A stretch of DNA of 64,000 nucleotides from JAJISK01 sp046759185 (GTDB taxonomy: Archaea > Thermoplasmatota > Thermoplasmata > RBG-16-68-12 > JAJISG01): contig JBHIBO010000003.1 of assembly GCA_046759185.1 (NCBI GenBank), positions 24,319 through 88,318 on the forward strand, given 5' to 3'. Under the pieces are notes generated by a model that was given only the letters and a program-made list of their open reading frames with translations, did not search any database and was not told the DNA's origin. A program made the position numbers and the translations under genes. Below, one piece after another: positions 17,027 to 25,487 of the stretch. The stretch's first letter is position 1, and each line of letters opens with the position of its first letter.

Positions 17027-19378
17027 ATGGCAGCAGCTGAGAAGTACGTGGGAGCGCGTGTCCAGAGAAAAGAGGATGCCCGGTTTGTCACCGGAACGGG
17101 CAGCTACGTAGCAGACCTGGCCCTGCCGGGCATGCTCCACGCGGTCTTCCTGCGAAGCCCCTACGCCCACGCCAAGATCAAGAAGGTCGACGTCGCCGCG
17201 GCCCAAAAGCTCCCGGGGGTCGTGGAGGTCTTCACAGGGGAGGACCTGAAGGACGACATCGGTTCCACCCCCACCGCCTGGGTGATTCCCGATTCGGATT
17301 TGAAGACACCACCCTACCAAGCCCTGGCCACGGAACGGGTCCGCTACCAGGGCGAAGCCGTGGCCGTCGTGGTGGCAGAGGATCCCGCCATCGGTGCCGA
17401 TGCCATCGAGCTCATTGACGTAGACTACGAACCCCTTCCGGTGGTCGTGAACCAGGAGGAGGCCCTCAAGGAGGGAGCGCCCCAGCTCCACGAAGAGGCG
17501 CCCGGCAACCAGGCCTTCAAATGGGTCCTGCCGGGCGGGGACGTGGACGCGGCCTTCGAGGAGGCCGACGTCGTGGTGGAGCAGCGCCTCGTCAACCAGA
17601 GGCTCCAGCCCTCGGCCATGGAGCCGCGAGCCGCCCTGGCCCAGTGGGACGAGGTGGACGAGAAGCTCACGCTGTGGGTGACCTCGCAGAACCCCCACAT
17701 TCATCGTCTCATCCTGGCCGCGTTTGTCCTCGGGATTCCCGAGAACAAACTTCGAGTCATCGCCCCGGACGTGGGAGGCGGCTTTGGGAGCAAGATCCCG
17801 ATCTACCCATGGGAAGCCGTCGTATCTCATCTCGCCAGAAAGTTGGGCCGCCCCGTCAAGTGGGTGGAGAGCCGGACGGAGAATTACCAAGCGACGACTC
17901 ACGGTCGGGACATGGTCCAGGACGTCGAGATGGCCGCAAAGAAGGACGGTACAATCCTCGGCATCAAGATCAAGGCCTTCGCGAATATGGGGGCCTATCT
18001 GTCCACGGCCGCGCCCGGAATTCCGACGATTCTCTTCGGGTTCATTATCAGCGGTGCCTACACCATGAAGGCCACCCATGCCGAGGTAATCGGTGTGTTC
18101 ACCAACACGACCCCTACGGATGCCTACCGGGGGGCGGGCCGTCCCGAGGCCATGTTCGCGGTGGAGCGGATGGTAGACATCCTCGCCCGGAAGCTGGGCA
18201 TGGACCCCGTGGAGATCCGTCGGAAGAACTTCGTTTCTCCGGACGCCTTCCCGTACCAGATTCCCACAGGCCTGACTTACGACAGCGGGAATTACCCCGG
18301 GACCCTGGCAAAGGCCCTGAAGATCTTGGACTACGACGCATTCCGAGAGGAGCAGGCGAAGGCGCGCGAGGAGGGCCGTCTCCTTGGCATCGGTTTCTCC
18401 ACCTACCTGGAGTTGTGCGGCTTGGCCCCCTCTCCGGTTTCCACCGGCACCGGTTTCCAGGGAGGCCTCTGGGGCAGCTCCGTCTGTCGGATGCTTCCCA
18501 CGGGCAAGGTCTCCGTATTCACAGGGGCGCACCCCCACGGGCAGGGAGAGGAGACAACCTTCGCCCAGATCGCCGCGGACGAGCTCGGCGTGCCCGTGGA
18601 GGACGTGGAAATCGTCCACGGGGACACGGACATGACCCCCATGGGCATGGGGACCTACGGCAGCCGCACGAACCCGGTTGAGGGCGGGTCGGTCGCCCTC
18701 TCGGCCCGCAAGGTGGTGGCCAAGGCGAAGAGGATCGCGGCCCACCTCTTGGAGGCGCGCACCGAAGACATGGCCTTCGAGGGGGGGAAGTTCTTCGTGA
18801 AAGGGGCCCCTGACAAGGCCAAGACCATTCAGGAAGTCGCTTTCGCGGCCTACATGGCTCAGAGCATGCCCGAAGGGGTGGAGCCCATTCTGGAGGCCAC
18901 CACCTTCTACGATCCCACGAACTTCGTCTATCCCTTTGGTGCCCACATCTGCACGGTGGAGGTGGACTCCGAGACCGGCGAGGTGGAGATCCTACGATAC
19001 GTGGCCGTGGACGACTGCGGGACGATCATCAACCCCATGATCGTGGAGGGCCAGGTCCACGGGGGCGTTCTCCAAGGCGTGGCCCAGGCCCTCTGGGAGG
19101 AAGCCCGCTACGACGAGGACGGGAACCTGCTGACTGGCAGTTTCACGGAATACCTGGTGCCCACGGCGCTGGAGAGTCCGAAGATCGAGACGGACCATAC
19201 GGTCACGCCGTCCCCGCACAACCCCCTGGGGGCGAAGGGCATCGGCGAGACGGGAACCATCGCCTCGTCCGAGGCCGTCATCAACGCCATCGTGGACGCC
19301 CTGGAGCCTTATGGAGTGACCCACGTAGACATGCCCGCCACCCCCGAGAAGCTGTGGCGCCTCATCCAAGAAACGTAG
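17027..19378 (+). CDS. Molybdenum hydroxylase large subunit (form II CoxL-like)
   Basis: 783 residues from ATG 17027, four bases after the CoxS stop. The active-site loop at residues 366-372 is AYRGAGR, so this is form II and lacks the Cys that binds copper in CO dehydrogenase. GGGFGSK and GQGEETT cofactor motifs and the catalytic Glu in GIGETGT (about 741) are present. It is strikingly similar throughout to the orphan large subunit at 3903, pointing to duplication within this lineage. The chemistry is probably hydroxylation of an aldehyde or heterocycle; CO oxidation by form II enzymes is disputed. Confidence 0.9.
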   Translation: MAAAEKYVGARVQRKEDARFVTGTGSYVADLALPGMLHAVFLRSPYAHAKIKKVDVAAAQKLPGVVEVFTGEDLKDDIGSTPTAWVIPDSDLKTPPYQALATERVRYQGEAVAVVVAEDPAIGADAIELIDVDYEPLPVVVNQEEALKEGAPQLHEEAPGNQAFKWVLPGGDVDAAFEEADVVVEQRLVNQRLQPSAMEPRAALAQWDEVDEKLTLWVTSQNPHIHRLILAAFVLGIPENKLRVIAPDVGGGFGSKIPIYPWEAVVSHLARKLGRPVKWVESRTENYQATTHGRDMVQDVEMAAKKDGTILGIKIKAFANMGAYLSTAAPGIPTILFGFIISGAYTMKATHAEVIGVFTNTTPTDAYRGAGRPEAMFAVERMVDILARKLGMDPVEIRRKNFVSPDAFPYQIPTGLTYDSGNYPGTLAKALKILDYDAFREEQAKAREEGRLLGIGFSTYLELCGLAPSPVSTGTGFQGGLWGSSVCRMLPTGKVSVFTGAHPHGQGEETTFAQIAADELGVPVEDVEIVHGDTDMTPMGMGTYGSRTNPVEGGSVALSARKVVAKAKRIAAHLLEARTEDMAFEGGKFFVKGAPDKAKTIQEVAFAAYMAQSMPEGVEPILEATTFYDPTNFVYPFGAHICTVEVDSETGEVEILRYVAVDDCGTIINPMIVEGQVHGGVLQGVAQALWEEARYDEDGNLLTGSFTEYLVPTALESPKIETDHTVTPSPHNPLGAKGIGETGTIASSEAVINAIVDALEPYGVTHVDMPATPEKLWRLIQET

Positions 19379-19382
19379 TTTC

Positions 19383-20645
19383 TCACCCCGTGGAGGCGCC
19401 GCTCACGTCTCCCTCGGGACCCGTCACGCCGAGCGAAGCCACGGGCGCTCTCGGCGGTCGTGGGTACAGGGCATGGACGGGTCGTCCGAAGTAGCGGGCG
19501 TATTGATCCCGGCGTGCCAAGGCCGTCGGCGGTACCAACAGGTCCACGTGGGGAAGGGCCTGCCTCATCCCCGCCACCTCGGCACGGAAGTCAGGACGCT
19601 CGGCGTAGGGGTTCATCCAGAGGAGAAGGAAGGCGCGGCGCCGGAGGGACGCCATCTGGTCCTCCAAGAGGTGCAGGCTGCCCACGTCCCACCCGTCGCT
19701 CAGGATGAGCACGACGGTCCGCCCGTCGACCGTGGACCCGTGGTGACGCTGAAACTCCGCGAGGCACCGCCCGATCTGCGTGCCTCCCCCCGCATGCGCC
19801 AGCTTCTCAGACACATAGCGGACGGCCTCACGATAAGGCCGGCCGCGCAGGACGGCCGTCAGGGGCCAGAGCTCCGTGCTGAAGGCGTAGAGCCGGGCGG
19901 AGGGAATCGCTCGAAGGAGGGCGTACACGATGCCAAGGAGGAGGGGCCCGTGTCCCTCCATGCTCCCGCTCACGTCCCACAGAACGACCAAACGGGTCCG
20001 CTGTAGTTTCCGGCGATGCCGCCGGACGGCGAGCCACTCGCCCCCGGATCGGAGGCTAGCCCGTGCCGTCCGCGGGAAGTCCACGGCCCCTCGGCGGCTC
20101 GCCACGCGCCTTCGCCCCTCAACCGTCGCCGCCCACCGCCGGAATCGCCGGGCCAATCGTTTCATCGTGTCGAGCTCGCGTCGACTTGGCATCTCGAGGT
20201 CTCTGGGGCCTGGAGGCGCTTCGGGACTGTAGACGAGAAGGCGCAAGCGATCGACACTCCAGGGAACTCGATCCCGACCCGCCCGTACACGCCCGCGCTG
20301 GGTACTCCAGGCCTCCTCGACGCTGCCGGGCTGTTGGGGTACGGGAGGTCGGGCGGGTGGCGCCCTGCTTTCTCCCGGCAAGACGCCCGGCATGCCGGAC
20401 CGGGACCAATACTCTTCGAAGGCGTTCTCAAAGACAGGGAAGTCTTCCGCCCGCTTGACCAAGGTCGTCCGACAGGCGAGGTAGAACTCTCGTCTCCGCA
20501 ACCGGTTCACGTGGTCGAGAGCCCTCGCGAGGTCCAGCTCTTCGCCGAGCCCCACGGGCATGCCTCGTGCCCGCAGCAGGCCAAAGAACCCGGCCAGGCG
20601 GCGGGAGAGGCCGCCACCGTCCGCTGGCACCTGCCCGGTCCTCAT
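19383..20645 (-). CDS. coxE: CoxE-like VWA-domain maturation protein
   Basis: 420 residues. The C-terminal half is a von Willebrand factor A domain with a MIDAS DVSGSM motif at about residue 228 and a second acidic site in LILSDGWD. The N-terminal half is helical and basic, as in CoxE proteins. In aerobic CO dehydrogenase clusters CoxE works with the AAA+ ATPase CoxD in maturing the Mo-Cu-S centre. Its ATG overlaps the end of the CoxD frame by four bases, confirming cotranslation. It converges on the form II large subunit with only a few bases between. Confidence 0.85.
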   Translation of the reverse strand: MRTGQVPADGGGLSRRLAGFFGLLRARGMPVGLGEELDLARALDHVNRLRRREFYLACRTTLVKRAEDFPVFENAFEEYWSRSGMPGVLPGESRAPPARPPVPQQPGSVEEAWSTQRGRVRAGRDRVPWSVDRLRLLVYSPEAPPGPRDLEMPSRRELDTMKRLARRFRRWAATVEGRRRVASRRGAVDFPRTARASLRSGGEWLAVRRHRRKLQRTRLVVLWDVSGSMEGHGPLLLGIVYALLRAIPSARLYAFSTELWPLTAVLRGRPYREAVRYVSEKLAHAGGGTQIGRCLAEFQRHHGSTVDGRTVVLILSDGWDVGSLHLLEDQMASLRRRAFLLLWMNPYAERPDFRAEVAGMRQALPHVDLLVPPTALARRDQYARYFGRPVHALYPRPPRAPVASLGVTGPEGDVSGASTG

Positions 20646-21574
20646 GACCTCAACAACAGGTCGACCTTCTCCTCGAGCAGTCGCAGGTCCTCTGCCTCTT
20701 TCGCCACAAAGCCGAGGGTCTCGAGCAGGGTCTTCTTGTCCATGTGTTCAACCCCGAGGGCGAGCAGCGCGGCCACCCAGTCCAGGGTCTCCGAGATGCC
20801 AGGTCTCTTCAGGACCTCCTCTTCCGTTCGGACGCGTTGGACAAAGGACAGGACCTCCTCGGCGAGACCCTCGTCGAGTTCCGGGACCCGACGACGGAGG
20901 ATCGTGAGCTCCTTCTCCCACGAGGGGTAGTCGATGTACAGGTACAGACAGCGTCGCTTGAGGGCATCGCTCAGCTCCCGCGTCCGGTTCGACGTGATGA
21001 TGACGAAGGGGACCCGCTCCGCCCGAAAGGTCCCGATTTCCGGGATGGTCACCTGGAACTCCGAGAGGAACTCCAGGAGAAGCCCCTCGAACTCCTCGTC
21101 CGCTCGGTCGATTTCGTCGATGAGGAGGGTGGGGGGTTTGGGGCCGTCGTGGTTTAGGGCCTTAAGGAGGGGGCGCCGGAGAAGGAACTTCTCGCTGAAA
21201 ATCTCCGCCTCCAGCTCCGAGGGATCCTTCTGTTTCTCCTGCAGGCGGATCGCCAGCAGTTGCTTGGGGTAGTTCCATTCGTATAGGGTGGATTCGGCAT
21301 CCAAGCCCTCGTAGCACTGGAGGCGGATGAGGTCCGTGTCGAGGGCCTCGGAGAGGGCGCGGGCGATGTCCGTCTTTCCACACCCCGGTTCGCCTTCTAC
21401 GAGGAGCGGCTTGCCGAGCTTCATCGAGAGGTAGACCGCCATGGCGATCGACCGGTCGGCAACGTACTCGCTTTTCTCAAAGGCCTCAATGACCTCCTCG
21501 GGCTTGCTAAAGGGAGCTTCGTTCGCCACTTGCTGGTCCGCCATGGGTGTTCTCAGGGGTTCAGATGCTGCCAT
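20642..21574 (-). CDS. coxD: CoxD-like MoxR-family AAA+ ATPase
   Basis: 310 residues. Walker A is GEPGCGKT (about residue 60), Walker B is LLIDEIDRAD, and the sensor region is IITSNRTRELSDALKRRC, all typical of MoxR-type ATPases. CoxD is required for copper and sulfur insertion into the CO dehydrogenase active site in bacteria, so this gene supports a functional form I enzyme in the window. Start uncertain between ATG 21574 and ATG 21544; neither has a strong ribosome site. The gap to MoaA upstream is 46 bases, so the three genes probably form one unit. Confidence 0.87.
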   Translation of the reverse strand: MAASEPLRTPMADQQVANEAPFSKPEEVIEAFEKSEYVADRSIAMAVYLSMKLGKPLLVEGEPGCGKTDIARALSEALDTDLIRLQCYEGLDAESTLYEWNYPKQLLAIRLQEKQKDPSELEAEIFSEKFLLRRPLLKALNHDGPKPPTLLIDEIDRADEEFEGLLLEFLSEFQVTIPEIGTFRAERVPFVIITSNRTRELSDALKRRCLYLYIDYPSWEKELTILRRRVPELDEGLAEEVLSFVQRVRTEEEVLKRPGISETLDWVAALLALGVEHMDKKTLLETLGFVAKEAEDLRLLEEKVDLLLRS

Positions 21575-21620
21575 CTGATGAAAGCCCTTTCGTTTGGAGC
21601 GCTGTGGACGACTTCCGTGC

Positions 21621-22598
21621 CTAGGTCCTCTCCGGTTGCACGGGAACGGGCTTGGCTCCCTTCAGGTTCCGCCGAGGGAACTCCTCGATGTAGGCCCCGT
21701 AGTAGGGAACGCGATTGGCGACTACGCGGCGAAAGGCCGCACGAATCCCCGCGTCCGACAGTCCCCGGAGCGGGACGAGATCGTCACTCCGGTTGAGGCA
21801 GCCTTTGAGTCTGCCATCATGCGTCAAGCGAATCCGGTGGCAGTTCTCGCAGAAGGCTTGGTTGTACACGGGGTCGACGATCTCCACGCGGGCCCCCTTG
21901 AGGCAGTAAATGCGCCGACTATGAGCCCGGCGGATGTCGATCCGGTCGGCCTGTTCGGCCAGCCAGGCCGCCACCCCGTCGATGTCCACCATCCAGTCCT
22001 CGTGCCCCGTGAGCTCGGGCATGTATTGGATGAGTTGGAGGACGAGGCCGCCTCGCCCCTTCTCCACGAACTCCAACATCTTCGGGATCTGGGGTAGGGT
22101 GTGCTTCATCACGACCATGTTCAGTTTGACGGGAGTGAGGCCCACCTCGAGAGCCGCGGCGATGCCCTTTACGACAGGGTGGATGTCTGCTCCGCGGATG
22201 GCCCTGAACACCTCGGCGTGGATGCTGTCGATGGAGACGTTGACTCGGGTCAGTCCCGCCTCCCGGAGACCCACAGCCCGGGAGGCGAGCATGGATCCGT
22301 TTGTGGTGAGGGATACATTGGGAATGTGGGCCGCCCCCCGGGCCACTATCTCCTCCAGGTCGGACCGCACCATGGCCTCCCCGCCCGTGATGTGGAGACT
22401 CGTGAAGCCGAAATCCTTCGCGATGCGGATGACGCGTTCGATTTCCTCGGGCGCCAACTCCTCGTCGTGGGGGTCCCCCGGTCGCCTGATGGCCCCGAGG
22501 CCCTCGTTGTGGCAGTAGATGCAGGAAAAGTTGCACCGCCTGGTGACCGAGACCCGAAGGTCCGTGGCCTCGCGGCCGAACCGGTCGACGAGGACCAT
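21621..22598 (-). CDS. moaA: GTP 3',8-cyclase (molybdenum cofactor biosynthesis)
   Basis: 325-residue radical-SAM enzyme performing the first step of molybdopterin synthesis. The SAM-cluster motif CNFSCIYC is at residues 22-29, ITGGEAMVRSDL follows, and the second cluster is CENCHRIRLT with a further Cys in RLKGCL. The C-terminus ends VQPERT and lacks the canonical Gly-Gly tail used for catalysis in bacterial MoaA; this may be normal in this lineage or reduce activity. Upstream of CoxD on the same strand, so cofactor synthesis and enzyme maturation are probably co-regulated. Confidence 0.9.
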   Translation of the reverse strand: MVLVDRFGREATDLRVSVTRRCNFSCIYCHNEGLGAIRRPGDPHDEELAPEEIERVIRIAKDFGFTSLHITGGEAMVRSDLEEIVARGAAHIPNVSLTTNGSMLASRAVGLREAGLTRVNVSIDSIHAEVFRAIRGADIHPVVKGIAAALEVGLTPVKLNMVVMKHTLPQIPKMLEFVEKGRGGLVLQLIQYMPELTGHEDWMVDIDGVAAWLAEQADRIDIRRAHSRRIYCLKGARVEIVDPVYNQAFCENCHRIRLTHDGRLKGCLNRSDDLVPLRGLSDAGIRAAFRRVVANRVPYYGAYIEEFPRRNLKGAKPVPVQPERT

Positions 22599-22668
22599 GT
22601 CGGAGATAGGCGCCTCCTAAGTAAGAATCTAACGGGTTTACTCAACCGCGGCGCCCAGGAGTCAGCCC

Positions 22669-22675
22669 TTTAATA
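22669..22675 (+). promoter_or_regulatory. TATA-like box for the molybdate transporter
   Basis: TTTAATA is centred 27 bases before GTG 22699. This predicts a leaderless transcript beginning at the start codon. The 100-base gap also serves the divergent moaA gene. Confidence 0.5.
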
Positions 22676-22698
22676 GACAGCAGGAGTGGCCGTGGTCC

Positions 22699-23907
22699 GT
22701 GGGGGAGCCCAGGAGAGGGTGGGCGGTCGCGTTCAACCGGAACGAGGTCGCTGGGGCCTTCGGCGACATCGGGACCGACCTCCCGCTCATCCTCGCCCTC
22801 ATCGCGATCAACGGTCTCGACGCCACGAGTGCCTTCGTGATGTTTGGGGTTTTCCAGATACTGTCGGCCCTCCGTTACGGCCTTCCCATGCCCGTGCAGC
22901 CTCTGAAGGCCATGGCCGCCATTATGATCGCGACGGCCGCCCGTCCGGAACTTCTCTTCGGCGGAGGCCTCGTGATCGGGCTCACCATTGGCATTCTCGG
23001 CTTGACCGGTGCCATCACTCGCATTCATGCCCTCCTCCCCGCAGGAGTTGTCCGCGGCATCCAGCTTGGCCTGGGCCTAACCCTGATGCTGGTGGCTTTC
23101 GGCTTCATTCTGGGGGATCCGGGCGCCCCTCTGCCAGACCGCATTCCTGGGATGATCGCCGCCTTTGTCGGGATCCTTGCCGTCCTCTTCCTCGGGCGGA
23201 GCACCCGATTCCCCCCTGCCCTCCTCCTCATCGTCGGCGGAATCGGCCTGGCGGCCTTCCAGGGCCTGGACTTTGGTGCCCTGGCGGGGGGCATCGGGTT
23301 TCGGCTGCCGGTGCTCTATCTTCCCGAGTTTCTTGCCGATCTGATCCCCGGGGCTCGCGTCCTCAGCCTCAATGACATCGCTGAAGGGGGACTCGTACTG
23401 GCGCTCCCCCAGATTCCACTCTCCATCGCCAACTCCATCATCGCCACGGCCTTCCTGGTGCGGGACTACTTCCCGCGGAGGACAGAGATTACGCCCCGCC
23501 GCATCTCCCTCACCTACGCGGCCATGAACCTGACGGGCCCCTTCTTCGGCGCCATCCCGGCCTGCCATGGTTCGGGGGGATTGGCCGGCCACCACCGGTT
23601 TGGCGCCCGGACGGGGGGCTCCGTGATCATCTACGGCACCATCTTCCTGGTCCTGGGGCTCTTTTTCGGAGGCGTCATCTTCGAGGCGGTCAAGGTCTTC
23701 CCCTTCCCGGTTCTGGGAGCCCTTCTGCTCTTCGAAGGGTTCGCCCTCACGAAACTCGTCACAAAGGTGAAGGACAGTCGACCCGACCTCCTCGTCGCCC
23801 TACTGGTCGGGGTGCTGGTCATCGGCGTGCCCTTTGGCTTCGTCGTGGGCATCCTCGGAGGGACGGCCGTCTACTTCCTCTTGGTTCGAAAGCGGATCTT
23901 CTTGTGA
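22699..23907 (+). CDS. MOT1-type molybdate (or sulfate) transporter
   Basis: 402 residues with about ten to eleven membrane helices. FGDIGTDLP near residue 20 and GLPMPVQPLKAMAA near 72 are hallmarks of the MOT1/putative sulfate-molybdate transporter family, high-affinity carriers for molybdate. It stands back to back with moaA and is followed by moaB, so molybdate is the favoured substrate. GTG 22699 is preferred because of the TATA spacing. Sulfate transport cannot be excluded from sequence. Confidence 0.82.
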   Translation: MGEPRRGWAVAFNRNEVAGAFGDIGTDLPLILALIAINGLDATSAFVMFGVFQILSALRYGLPMPVQPLKAMAAIMIATAARPELLFGGGLVIGLTIGILGLTGAITRIHALLPAGVVRGIQLGLGLTLMLVAFGFILGDPGAPLPDRIPGMIAAFVGILAVLFLGRSTRFPPALLLIVGGIGLAAFQGLDFGALAGGIGFRLPVLYLPEFLADLIPGARVLSLNDIAEGGLVLALPQIPLSIANSIIATAFLVRDYFPRRTEITPRRISLTYAAMNLTGPFFGAIPACHGSGGLAGHHRFGARTGGSVIIYGTIFLVLGLFFGGVIFEAVKVFPFPVLGALLLFEGFALTKLVTKVKDSRPDLLVALLVGVLVIGVPFGFVVGILGGTAVYFLLVRKRIFL

Positions 23908-23981
23908 AGCCTTCCTGGGGTCAAAGGCTTAAGGGGTTCTCGGGCTACTCTCAAGCGTTCAGCCTACCGAGGCATCCAACC

Positions 23982-24497
23982 ATGAGTGTGGAGGAGCACA
24001 GGGCGCGGGCGCCCAAGCACCTCGCGGTCGGCGTCATCACGGCCAGCAATACGCGGACGGAGGAGACGGATGACTCGGGCCAATACGCCCAGGAGGCCCT
24101 CCGGGACGCAGGCCACAAGGTCGCCTTCTACGCGGTCGTCAGGGACGATCCCAGGGAAATTCGGGAGGCTCTCGATGCCGCCCTCCCCCAGGCGTCGGTC
24201 GTGATCGTGAGCGGGGGCACGGGTCTCTCCCCGACGGACGTCACCATCGAGACCATCGCCCCTCTCCTCCAGAAGGAAATCGATGGGTTCGGGGAAATCT
24301 TCCGCGCCTTGAGCTACGAAGAGATTGGCACCCCGGCGATGTTGAGTCGCGCCACCGCTGGGGTGATCGACGGGAAGCTCGTAGCCTGCTTGCCGGGCTC
24401 ACCTGAGGCCGTGCGCCTGGCTATGGAAGCGCTCCTACTCCCCGAGCTAGGTCACATCGTCGAACAGATCACCAGTGGTCCCCACGGCCACCCCTAG
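23982..24497 (+). CDS. moaB: Molybdopterin adenylyltransferase-type protein (MoaB/MogA family)
   Basis: 171 residues from ATG 23982. The family fingerprint SGGTGLSPTDVTIETI is at about residue 70, and LPGSPEAVRLAMEALLLPELGH closes the domain. In archaea MoaB adenylylates molybdopterin before molybdenum insertion. It follows the molybdate transporter by 74 bases, a natural functional pair. A longer in-frame extension to 23904 is possible but looks non-coding. Confidence 0.88.
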   Translation: MSVEEHRARAPKHLAVGVITASNTRTEETDDSGQYAQEALRDAGHKVAFYAVVRDDPREIREALDAALPQASVVIVSGGTGLSPTDVTIETIAPLLQKEIDGFGEIFRALSYEEIGTPAMLSRATAGVIDGKLVACLPGSPEAVRLAMEALLLPELGHIVEQITSGPHGHP

Positions 24498-24544
24498 GCA
24501 ACCGGACTTCGCAAGGGGACGCCTCAAGCCCCCGGGACTTCCTC

Positions 24545-24979
24545 TCACTCGAAGAGGCCCCGTACACACGCGAAGAACTCCTTCACCTTCTTCTCCGCCG
24601 TGGACTCGATCATCCGAGAACCGACGCTGGCGAGCTTCCCCACGAGGCGGGCTTCTGCGTTCCATCGCATTTCGGTCCCCCGGGCCGTCTTGATGAGGAC
24701 GACGACCGAGTCCACGTCTACCGCACTGCCTCGTCCCGTCCCGTGGGCCTTCAGGCGGGCCCGGGTCGGCCTGTCCTCCTCCACGAGCTGGACCGTGAAA
24801 TCGAACTTGCCTTTGATGAAGGAGACTCCGGCCTTCACCACAGCCCGGAAGTGCGTGGGACTGTGCACCTCCAGGAGCTGCAGATCGGGCATACATGGCG
24901 CCAGTTTCCGGGGGTCAATGAAGGTGTCCCAAACCTCCTCTACGGGGGCTTCCACGGCGAAGGTTCCCTGGAAATCCAT
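24545..24979 (-). CDS. coxG: CoxG-like SRPBCC-domain protein (copy 1)
   Basis: 144 residues covering one SRPBCC/START-like domain from residue 1 (MDFQGTFAVEAPVEEVW) to the end. CoxG proteins bind a hydrophobic ligand and help deliver quinone to, or tether, CO dehydrogenase. The hydrophobic C-terminal anchor found in some bacterial CoxG is missing here. A second copy at 30272 is clearly homologous (shared GTEMRW and VGKLA segments). GGGAGG lies about 9 bases before ATG 24979. Confidence 0.82.
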   Translation of the reverse strand: MDFQGTFAVEAPVEEVWDTFIDPRKLAPCMPDLQLLEVHSPTHFRAVVKAGVSFIKGKFDFTVQLVEEDRPTRARLKAHGTGRGSAVDVDSVVVLIKTARGTEMRWNAEARLVGKLASVGSRMIESTAEKKVKEFFACVRGLFE

Positions 24980-25132
24980 GATGACCGTCCTCCCACCGAA
25001 GGGGACCGGGGTTGGTCCCGAAACGCTCCGACCCCCGCCCGCAATCTTAGTCAGAGGGGGGCCCGATTAAAAACCTGCGGCTGGGACCGCTCCCGGGTTT
25101 GTACTGTCTCATGCCCCTTTTTCCACCTGGGA

Positions 25133-25166
25133 GTTGCGCCTATCCCGCGTGAGGTTGCGCCTATCC
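25133..25166. repeat. Tandem 13-base direct repeats with 21-base spacing, candidate operator
   Basis: GTTGCGCCTATCC occurs at 25133-25145 and again, identical, at 25154-25166. The start-to-start distance is 21 bases, two helical turns, so both copies face the same side of the DNA. They lie 70-103 bases upstream of ATG 25236 and between divergent genes. This is a plausible binding site for a dimeric or cooperative regulator. Confidence 0.5.
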
Positions 25167-25206
25167 GGGGGCAGGTGGAGGTTATCAGTTATTATTCTGA
25201 GGATAG

Positions 25207-25213
25207 TATAAAT
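25207..25213 (+). promoter_or_regulatory. Strong TATA box for the 74-codon gene
   Basis: TATAAAT is centred 26 bases upstream of ATG 25236, one of the best TATA boxes in the window. The spacing predicts a leaderless transcript. Confidence 0.6.
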
Positions 25214-25235
25214 GTACCCCTTCCATCTTATCCTC

Positions 25236-25460
25236 ATGTCTCGGAAAGTGACGGAATATGAGCCCGGGAAGATGACCGCTTCGAAGTCCCGGAGAGGCCG
25301 AGTCGCGGCCGTCCTGGGTGTCCTGAGCGCCATGGTGCGCGGAAGCCGCGCCCGGAGGATTCCCAGGGTGGCGGACGGGTTCACCGTTCCCCAGGGCGCC
25401 CGGATGGGTCCCCCGCTGGGCCTCGCGGTGCAGGCCGGCGATCTCAGCCTCGTCCGGTAG
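25236..25460 (+). CDS. Small basic protein of unknown function
   Basis: 74 residues from ATG 25236. Basic residues are dense in the first half (KSRRGRVAA, RGSRARRIPR) and the C-terminal half is Gly/Pro/Val-rich. No known domain, signal or membrane helix is evident. The case for a real gene rests on the strong TATA box at leaderless spacing and the tandem repeats upstream. It lies in the middle of the CO dehydrogenase region between coxG and xdhC, so a regulatory or accessory function is possible. It converges with xdhC, whose stop is 27 bases away. Confidence 0.45.
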   Translation: MSRKVTEYEPGKMTASKSRRGRVAAVLGVLSAMVRGSRARRIPRVADGFTVPQGARMGPPLGLAVQAGDLSLVR

Positions 25461-25487
25461 TCGGAATCCACCCGACGCGAAGTGGCC

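Noticed and set aside
16874..18946. 690-codon open frame on the minus strand
   Set aside because: It is fully antisense to coxS and the form II coxL; the translated sequence is His/Gly/Arg-rich without any domain. High GC in third positions opens such frames.
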